Source: Lactifluus volemus (Eukaryota > Basidiomycota > Agaricomycetes > Russulales > Russulaceae). From it: 64,000 nt of DNA. The notes under the pieces are model-generated. The model did no database searches. It had not been told where the DNA came from and saw only the letters and a list, made by a program, of their open reading frames with translations. The stretch lies in the NCBI GenBank assembly GCA_022376515.1, contig WTXI01000050.1:174497-238496 (forward strand), read 5' to 3'. Made by a program: the position numbers and the translations under genes. Position 1 is the stretch's first letter. The number at the start of each line of letters is the position of its first letter. Below, in pieces: positions 56,601-64,000 of this stretch.

Positions 56601-59351
56601 ACCCTTGGGCGCATATCGTCGCAGAGTAGTCAAAGAGCGGATGGAAAGCGGGACGAGAGCAGTAAAGAGCTGCCCCATGACGGATCGAAATAGGGTCTGT
56701 GCTGCAACCGGTTTGAAGTATCCTTCCAGAACTTCTCCATATAGCTGGTCCAAAGGATCTTGCCCATCACGACCTCGAGAGTGCCCCAACAGACGCTCTA
56801 TCACTTGTTTCTTGCTAAACCCAAAGCTAGGAGGAGGATTGTTTATTAGCCCGGAAGCAACGGCTGCCCACTGAAACAGTCCTTCCGCTGCCTTTGCCAG
56901 TTTGACGCCATGTCGTTCGAACAGGTTCGGAGGCAGTTCATTCCGGAGATAAAGGCCAATATCTTCCTCCGTCTTCGCAGCCAGTTCGTGATCATCCATA
57001 TAGAGGGTGCGTATGGATAACGCGTTACCGAACACACGTTCAATACCCCTCTCTGGCCTCGAGGTGATCAAGATGCGGAAACTTGATGGCAACTCAAAGA
57101 TATGTTCAGCAAGAAATTTGTGAATTCCGCTTTGGCCGATTGCGTCACCACTCTCATCCAACGCATCCACCACGATAAGGATTGAATCGTCAAGCTGAAC
57201 GTTTTTGACTGGTTCAAGCAGGAGCCGTTCGAAGAGTGTGCGATAGTGTCGAGTGCTACAAAGAGATGGATCATTCTTGAGTACCCTTCCGAGGGCGAGT
57301 TTAAAGGCAGGATAGCGATTGGAGAGGTCGCGAGCAAGTGTCGTGAACAGCTGATGAGCCTCGTCCTTGGAGCCCTCCTTTCGTAGAAAGGCGAAGTAGG
57401 AGCCGAGATGCTTGTTCTCGAGCCTCCGAGCGACTTCATGTGCAATCGATGACTTTCCTGTCCCGGCCTGGCCGAGGAGCACGAATCCACGTTGAGATTC
57501 TCGATTCTCGACCCAGTTGATGATATGGCCCAAGAAATCTTCTCGTGTGCCCGGAAGACAGCGCCTGTCATCGCCAAATCGCCAGCCTCCTTTATAAGGC
57601 AATTCTCTGATTGTTGCGTCCAATTCTTAGTGCCCCTCGTCAGGAAGATTATACAATCGTATTATCATTAGGTCTACGCACCAACTTCTAGCACAGCAAT
57701 CCCAGTGACGACAGCAGTACGTGCGAGGAAATTGTCTCGCAGTCGAGCGAGGTTTGTGCGATACTCATCAATTCTCGCATCAACTTGCCTCACCACATTC
57801 TTCAAAGTCCGCTTCACTGAAAATCAACTGTTTAGGATGAATCACCAATAAGAGAGGCCATGACGACGTACCGACTTGCACATTTTCCGCATACGATATG
57901 ATAAATTTCGCACATTCAGAGACACACTCCAGCATCTCATCCAGGATCTTTGCCTGAGTAGATCCTGGTTCCATGTTCTTCAGCACGTCCGCCTCCTTTG
58001 CAAATTCGAATCCATCCTGTATCGCATTGAGTAGTGTTTGGACGTTGTCATCACGCTGAAGCTGGAGTAGCAAAGTCTGGCGATACATGAAATCCATTGA
58101 ACGTTCCATGTCCTCCGACAAGGGTTGGGGGACGCACCTCGGGAATCTTTGAGAGCAGAGTCCATGCCAACTGTGCATGGGGGAGCAACTGAAGCGCGAA
58201 ACCTTGCTTAGCAGAGCAAATGATGCGCAAATTCGATGTGGGACATACTCCTGCGATTGGACCGATAGCGTCGAGTACTTGCTTGATAACATTCATGGCA
58301 CCCTTCCATGCCATCATCGAATCCATAGCCTTCATTGCTTCCTCGGCACGATCGAGAGTACGTGACATCTCCACCTGGCCGTCTGGTACTGGTCCCACAG
58401 GAGTATTGCCCCGGTGGGAAGGTCACCAGGACGTGCACCACCTTCTTCAGCGCCAGGATTGTCCAGTGCTGTCGTTGTAGGACTTGGGGTATTGGCTGCC
58501 ACATTTAGAGGGTTCGTCGACACGGTGATACTCAAGAGGAGTGTGGCCGGCTCTCTAATGTCTCCACCATGTCTATCCGAACTCCTGAAGACAATCTCAA
58601 GTTCTAGATGTAGGACTCTCAGCGCATGAGTAACAATTCGAAGACATAGACGAACCGGGTCGGGCTTCACAGGCGACCTCCTCCCTTCCGATAAGGATGT
58701 CTGTCCGCATGGTCCTCTTCGCATAAAGCGATACCGTAATACGGGAGAGTGGTTGTAAACCACTGCAGGAGTCTCAGTTGGGCCTAGGAATGAAAGTACG
58801 ACGGTCCTCACGATGCATCTACTCTTTCATTCCATTCCACGTGCTGCGCCACGCTCTGCCTCGATTGTGTCTGCCATGTATTCTTCCCGTTCGTCACTGT
58901 GACATAAAACTGTCTCTCCTTCCTCTGGAGGACTTTAAGACGAGGAAATTGTGCGCCCTTAGGACTGACAAGATGGAGAGATTTAGTACTTATCAGGGTA
59001 GAAATACTGAGATAGGTACCAGTGACCTCGAGCGGGAGTATGCCCGATTGGATTCCGCTGGCCTGAGCGGTGATCGCGCTAATCAAAGGCATCATCTGAG
59101 TAAATTCTAGTATCGAAACTGAAGATGAAGTGAGTGATGTACCCGATTCGGGACTTTTCCAGTGGAGGATCTGGGCTATAGTAATGGTTAACGGGAACAT
59201 CGGGATCGGGTGTGAAGGACGTTGGCATACGAATTCGGTTGTGGAAGGGCCATCGTAGACTGAGGTGAGAAGTTAAGACAAGCACTGGCGCCACTCTGGC
59301 TGCCGCATGTTCAGGCTGCTGCTGGCAGCCCTGACTCAGAGGGCGCTTCAT
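53636..59351 (-). CDS. NLR copy 3: C2–helical–NACHT–14×WD40, tail frameshifted
   Basis: The start at ATG 59,351 ([15 protein letters not shown]) gives a C2-like N-terminus ([16 protein letters not shown]), then [15 protein letters not shown] and [18 protein letters not shown]. The NACHT exon is open from about 57,615 to 56,077 ([22 protein letters not shown]). A 56-nt intron (56,075–56,020) leads to the WD exon (56,019 onward) with 14 repeats. Compared with copies 1 and 2 there is a one-base loss near 58,412 (C5 to C4) and a one-base gain near 58,130 (G4 to G5), flanking the helical part. A loss of about 10 nt near 53,915 drops the [14 protein letters not shown] tail out of frame after SVLRFL. 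The NACHT–WD core could still be made. Confidence 0.8.
53985..55782 (-). repeat. WD40 array of NLR copy 3, 14 repeats of about 129 bp
   Basis: Same 14-repeat layout as in copy 2. The residues just after GHT differ from copy 2 in repeats 5–7 and 9–14, while repeats 2 and 8 are kept. Confidence 0.9.
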
Positions 59352-60742
59352 CGTGGGGAACAAACAACAAACAACGGTTAACTTGACATGTTGACACCTG
59401 GAAGCGCACTGACAGTCCAAAAGTTTTCGCGGAGTAGGCCAATTCGCTCAAGTTATCCCAGTGCACATTCTTACTTCCACGTGCTGGCATATGTCACTAG
59501 CAAAGGCCTGCATTTGGGTGAATATTCGTGGACTCGGGGGGTCATTGCGAGGAAGAAGCCAAATCTAAATATTCTAAACGACGTAAACAAGCGGGGGTAT
59601 GGTACATGGCATGGAGAAAAAGAAGACAGCCAATTACATAGTCCCGTATAAGATGAAGATGCCCTCCACTGAAAGACTGCCTACGGTCCAATCAGATGAA
59701 TACTGTTACATCCAGTTCCCTTTATCCTCTCAAGTAGAGAAAGTAAATGCAAGCGGGCCGTGCCTCATAATAAACTATGCTCTAGCGAAAAATGCTTCAC
59801 GGTGACCGTTCAGGAGGATGCCTTTTGACAAATCTGAGGGGTGCGGCTAGGCACCAGTGGGGAATTTGACTTTCGTCGCTTGCAAAGTGCGTGCCCCTGG
59901 TGAAGGAAGTTGTATACGCCTCGTGCTTGGCAGTGGCGACGGTACAGAATTTCGTCCGTAATCATCTACAGCTGCTATATTCCGGACGGTACCAGCCTAC
60001 CAGGGTATCTTCTGTACTTCCAGGGCCAGCCGCATCGACTGTTGAGAGGAATAAATCCTCCCGCAGACATCGTAGCCATGCGTGATAAGACTGAGCAGAT
60101 TGCTCCCTCCAATTCTTGAGGATTCCTCTTTCCTTTGCTCAGAGTTACGTCAGCAGGAAGGTGGACTATCTAGAATATGGGGTGTCGACAGCGACGAAGA
60201 TGCTTTATAAGAAGCGAGGATTGTTTTGGGAGATTGGGCGAATCAACGACTAACGAAATGAACAATAAGAAACCGGTGATATGAGACAAGGATAGAGCAT
60301 TGGATGCAGAAGCAGGTGAGATGCCAGTGGGAGGAGATGCGAGGGGATGTCAGAGTTTGGGCCCTCTTGGAAGGCCCCATGCGCCCTTTCCTTTGCGCGA
60401 CCCAGAGCTAGAACAGAGCTAAACATGCTCCCATGGGCTCGCTAGTTGATGGCAACAGACGATGATCTGCAAGTTGAGAAGGTGCTATTTATGCTGTGCG
60501 TTCTCATGATTGGCGGGAACCGCGGGATAGTCAGGCTACGTCACGTGGGACCGAATCCCACGGGCAGCGTGCCATAGGCCCATAGTCGGAGGATCCTGTT
60601 CCTCCGCGGCGAATTACAATGCCAACAACTGAACGATTGATGCAAGAAATGATGACGAGCAGGTGACAATATCAACCACCGTGACTACTCACTTTGACCA
60701 TCGATTCCTGAACGATACCGTATCGAAAGACCACAGACTGCA
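59352..60742. other. Intergenic, NLR copy 3 to COG3 copy C
   Basis: This is the second copy of the 44,930–46,310 region, with scattered indels. No gene is supported. Confidence 0.45.
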
Positions 60743-63570
60743 CTAAGTCCGAGCTGGCGGAGAACCTCCGCCATCCTCACGAATGTCCTGCAACAACTGA
60801 TTCAACAACCCATCATCCATCAAACAATCCTTCCCTTTCCCAGCGCGCGGTCCGACCTGTCTGGCCGCCAGGCTAAATGCCGAATACGCATCCTCGACGA
60901 GGTCCAGCCTATGCTGCACGAGCACGCCGGCCGTGCGTACATCCGGGACGTACAAGCGAACTCGTGCGATACTTGCCCGCAAATCACTTGCACACGCGTT
61001 GCGGAAGGCCTCCGCGGCTGACGTTGGTCGGCCCGTAAAGGCCCGCAACGGTGTGCGGAGCGGCTCCGATGCTGCGGAGATCACGGACTCACAGGCATGT
61101 TTCAGATCTTGATCGATTCCCTGTAAGTAGCGTAGATACGTGTGAAAAAAAAAAAAAGGGAGGTCGGGAAAATTTAAGTAGAAGTGGATGCGTACTCGTC
61201 TCGCATCCGCGAGGTGTTCTGCGCGCGTGCCGACGAGAGATGCGAAGAGCGAGCCAGGGAGGAGCGTTGACGTGCGCGACAGCACAGAGGATAACATGTC
61301 TGGAATCCATGATCATTAAACATCTGGCTCCAGGTTGCATAGTTCGATAGACTGGACTGACCTGCAACACCGGTCTGATCTGCGCCTCCACCACCGTCAC
61401 CTCCTTCAGGCTCGTCCTTCTGAACAATGTCCAGATTCGCGTGATCTCCTCAAGGATCAGTAGTTGGCGGACAAGAAACAGTTGTCCATCGAATCTGCTC
61501 TTTGCTCTGACCAAACCTGCAGCACTCAGCAACGACCCGTAGCACAAACTAACGGCCTCGTGCGCAAGGTCATAGAAAATCCTTGGCTGTAGGTGTATTC
61601 CATATGATCAACATAAACGTCACAAGATCATAACTGGCTTGCCTGAACAAAGTCGTGCAGCTGGGAGAGCACCTAGACAGTCTTGGAAAGCGTTGGGTAC
61701 CATGTCTCGCGTTGGTTAAGCCCTGAGCCCTCAGACAGGCGGCTGATGCTCTGCTTCTCGCGAATTTCGTATCCTGTCTGTGCACCCTGCGCAGCTACCC
61801 ATACCTTCAGCAAGGGTAGACAATAAAAAGTGACACGTACCAGCAAGCTTATCTGGATACGCCAGGTCTTAGGATCCTGCAGTACCACCTGCAGTAGATG
61901 ACGAATCTGTAGTCTACCAACATCTCCTGATTCTCTTCAATCTCGTCGTCCAGTGACTGATCGAGCACCATCAGTGCTTGAAGCACAGTGCAAACTTCGC
62001 AGAGGACTGTTAGTCGAGGCTCGTGTAGGATGCGGGGGCGCAGGTCGCCGTAGAGATAATCGAAGTACTAGCTATTGGCGAGTAATCCGGTCAGTTGTCA
62101 TCAAAACAAGCATAAACGATACGTACTAGAGTTCCTGCTTCACGGTGCTAAAAAAACGCCCCGTACAGGTGAAATTCTTCGGTGCAGATTGCTGCAGGTA
62201 GATGCACCCGGCGTGTCTACAACGCGGTCATGACATGTAGTTAGATGGCTGAGGATATGATGCAAGAAGGGGTACCAATTCCACGAGTTCCGTCCTCGTA
62301 GGGTCCAGACCGCGGATCTGCTCAGTCTGACGTGAAACCAGGGGGTTCTTTCGTGCGCCAAAGTACGCCCCGTGGCACTCCGAGAGCAGAGCTCCCAGCT
62401 CCTCAGGGTGTGAGTGGGCACCGATCTCGAATTCTCCAAGGAGAGGCGCAAGCCGGCCAGTTACAGTGGTGAAACGCGTGTAAAGAATTTGCATTTGTGC
62501 GTGTCTGAGACATCCTGTAAACAGATCAGTGTTTAGAAAAGGTGGTGACATATTCGCCGCCAAAGACTGGCACCTGCTCGAGGAGTCGCCGCGAGACATC
62601 CTGGGTGAGTGATCCAACAAAATACATTTTGATGAGGGTCATGGCACGGGTCATCCATTTCTGGAAGCGTAAGAGATAGACTTCTGCTTCTTTGTAGTTT
62701 CGCTGGGGGTGGAGAGGGAAGATGAGCAAGCTCACAAACGCTGGCAGAAAAACGGGTCGTACATGGAATTTGAGAAACTCAATGCAGATGTCCACACGCT
62801 CAACCATATAGAGAAAGTCGGTCTGGAGAACGAGCGACTCGCCAGGGTGATGGAGCAGCCGCGTCGCATGCTCCAGTTCCTGAAAGTATTCCAAAGTCGT
62901 CCCGATAGCCGTTTGCAACTCCACCAGTTGATCCTGTAAACGACGACACAACCATCAAGCTCCTCTACGCGTCCGAGAGGTGTGTATGTGAGGTGATACG
63001 CACCCGCTTGTCCAACAACTTTTGGCTCGCGTCCTGCAGACTTTTTCCACCCTCCTCCACGCTTCTTCCACTTATTCAACATACTCGCGACTTCTGTATC
63101 GACCTGGTCGATCCGGCTGAGAAGCCTGTCGCAAGTGTCGAGATGTTCGGAGACGCGCAAAAGATGGTGTCGGAAGTGAGCCTCCTGGCTATGCGCCACT
63201 GAGCGGTCTATCAGCGCGAGCCGGTCGTAAAATTGTTGTCGAGTCCGGACTGGCTGCTTCGGATGTATTGCATGTGCGTGGGCAACGGTCGGTTGACATC
63301 AGCCCGACGTGGAGGACGGAAACTGAACCAAGCTTGACGCGCTGTAGGGAGTTGATAGACGGGGAGCATTGCCAGAGTCTTCTCGTGAAGGCTGTGATGG
63401 TTCTGAGTTTCAAGGGATAAACGTCGATTAAACAAGCAAGATAGAAAGGAACTGGCTCTGACTGTGGATAATGGTAACTTTAAAGGGTGTCTCCGGTCAA
63501 CAGTAGCCTTGATGGCTCCCACGCTTTCGGACTCAGCATCTCCTACCGGTGCCTTGGCTTCCTATTCTTC
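60743..63570 (-). pseudogene. COG3: COG3 copy C, near full length but disrupted
   Basis: This is the most complete copy. The C-terminal exons read cleanly: MLSSVLSRTSTLLPGSLFAS, LADARR, a GT–AG intron of about 65 nt, GIDQDLKHACESVISAASE, RNACASDLRASIARVRLY, GVLVQHRLDLVEDAYSAFSL, and a stop after LLQDIREDGGG. N-terminal blocks are also present (AHSQEAHFRHHLLRVSEHL, RIDQVDTEVASMLNKWK). Damage: the TAG at 63,564–63,562 shared with copy A in front of EAKAPVGDAES, an extra base after NKWK near 63,070, and a loss of about 8–10 nt near 62,610 (FVGSL…TQDVS). Probably not functional. Confidence 0.75.
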
Positions 63571-63986
63571 AATAGGGAGAGCAGATTTTGGTTGTTGTGT
63601 GCGAATATTCAGACTGGGCGTATTTGCACGGCTGGAGGCCACTTTCAACCAACAGAGAGTGGGAATCTAATCTTATCTAAAAACCAACTTTTTATCACAA
63701 TTTGTCAAGGGCCCACCCAATGGAAAGTGCGTCATCATTCATCATTTCAAGATCTACACCCGCGAGTTGGACCGTGTGACACCGGACTGGCTAACACGTC
63801 GCCAGCCCACATGCTACCTACTTACCCATAGGGGTCGGACAACCCTTATACTGTACATATGAGATAGTCGACTGTACCTAGCTCTTATCGACACCACACT
63901 CTCTATAGTAATCGCACTCTCAAACATCCTGTGCAGCATTAGCCCATTCTCTAAGCGAAGTTAACCGTACATCTACACAGACAGCA
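63571..63986 (+). promoter_or_regulatory. Upstream region of gene Y', copy of 49,140–49,560
   Basis: Phrases such as TACACCCGCGAGTTGGACC, GACACCGGACTGGCTAAC, ACCCATAGGGGTCGG and TAGTAATCGCACTCTCAAAC are shared with the gene Y upstream region. The possible leader intron donor GTAAGT at 49,502 is GTGCAG here. Confidence 0.6.
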
Positions 63987-64000
63987 ATGACTTCTCTCGC
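63987..64000 (+). CDS. Gene Y' (second copy), first codons only
   Basis: ATGACTTCTCTCGC at the window end matches the gene Y start (ATGGCTTCTCTCGC), with Ala-2 replaced by Thr, and the upstream DNA matches as well. The rest lies beyond the window. Confidence 0.7.

Overview
The window is nuclear DNA of a filamentous fungus. Genes are split by many short GT–AG introns (mostly 45–90 nt), promoters are pyrimidine-rich, and the conserved proteins (Mkk1/2-type MAPKK, Med1, Ilv6, PDK1/Pkh, Cog3) together with C2–NACHT–WD40 receptors ending in an Agaricomycete-style tail point to a basidiomycete. A Rhizoctonia/Ceratobasidium-like genome fits best. That placement is inference from protein style, not from a database search.

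Layout. (1) 0.4–13.1 kb is an accessory block in which a C2H2 zinc-finger gene and its long upstream region occur about three times. Unit 1 (0.45–3.2 kb) and unit 3 (8.7–13.1 kb) keep recognisable zinc-finger genes; unit 2 (about 4–8 kb) keeps only fragments. The unit 3 gene carries a tandem exon array with a period of about 290 bp. (2) 13.9–28.5 kb is a conserved block: a nine-exon MFS sugar/polyol transporter (+), an Mkk1/2-like MAPKK (-), Mediator subunit Med1 (-), a tRNA-Ser(UGA)-like sequence (-), the acetolactate synthase regulatory subunit Ilv6 (+) and a PDK1/Pkh kinase with a C-terminal PH-like region (-). PDK1/Pkh and Mkk1/2 belong to one signalling route in yeast (cell-wall integrity through Pkc1). 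(3) 30–64 kb is a duplicated, NLR-rich block. Three C2–helical–NACHT–WD40 genes (30.3–36.0, 39.3–44.8 and 53.6–59.4 kb, all -) each carry 14 near-identical WD repeats. Between them lie three broken copies of COG3/SEC34 and one intact, unrecognised 673-residue gene ('Y', 49.56–51.64 kb, +) whose second copy starts at the last bases of the window. The order NLR–COG3–Y repeats with a period of about 14.4 kb. The 36–39 kb gap holds two further gene relics: a GH18 chitinase and a BuGZ/ZNF207-type zinc-finger protein.

Many apparent reading-frame breaks occur. Some (a microinversion, internal stops, 4- and 10-nt indels) look like true decay of NLR copy 1, the COG3 copies and the relics. Others lie in otherwise well conserved single-copy genes (Med1, Ilv6, PDK1), often next to homopolymers, and may be sequencing errors. 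I could run no alignments or searches; identities rest on reading the translated sequence and on splice-site and frame consistency.
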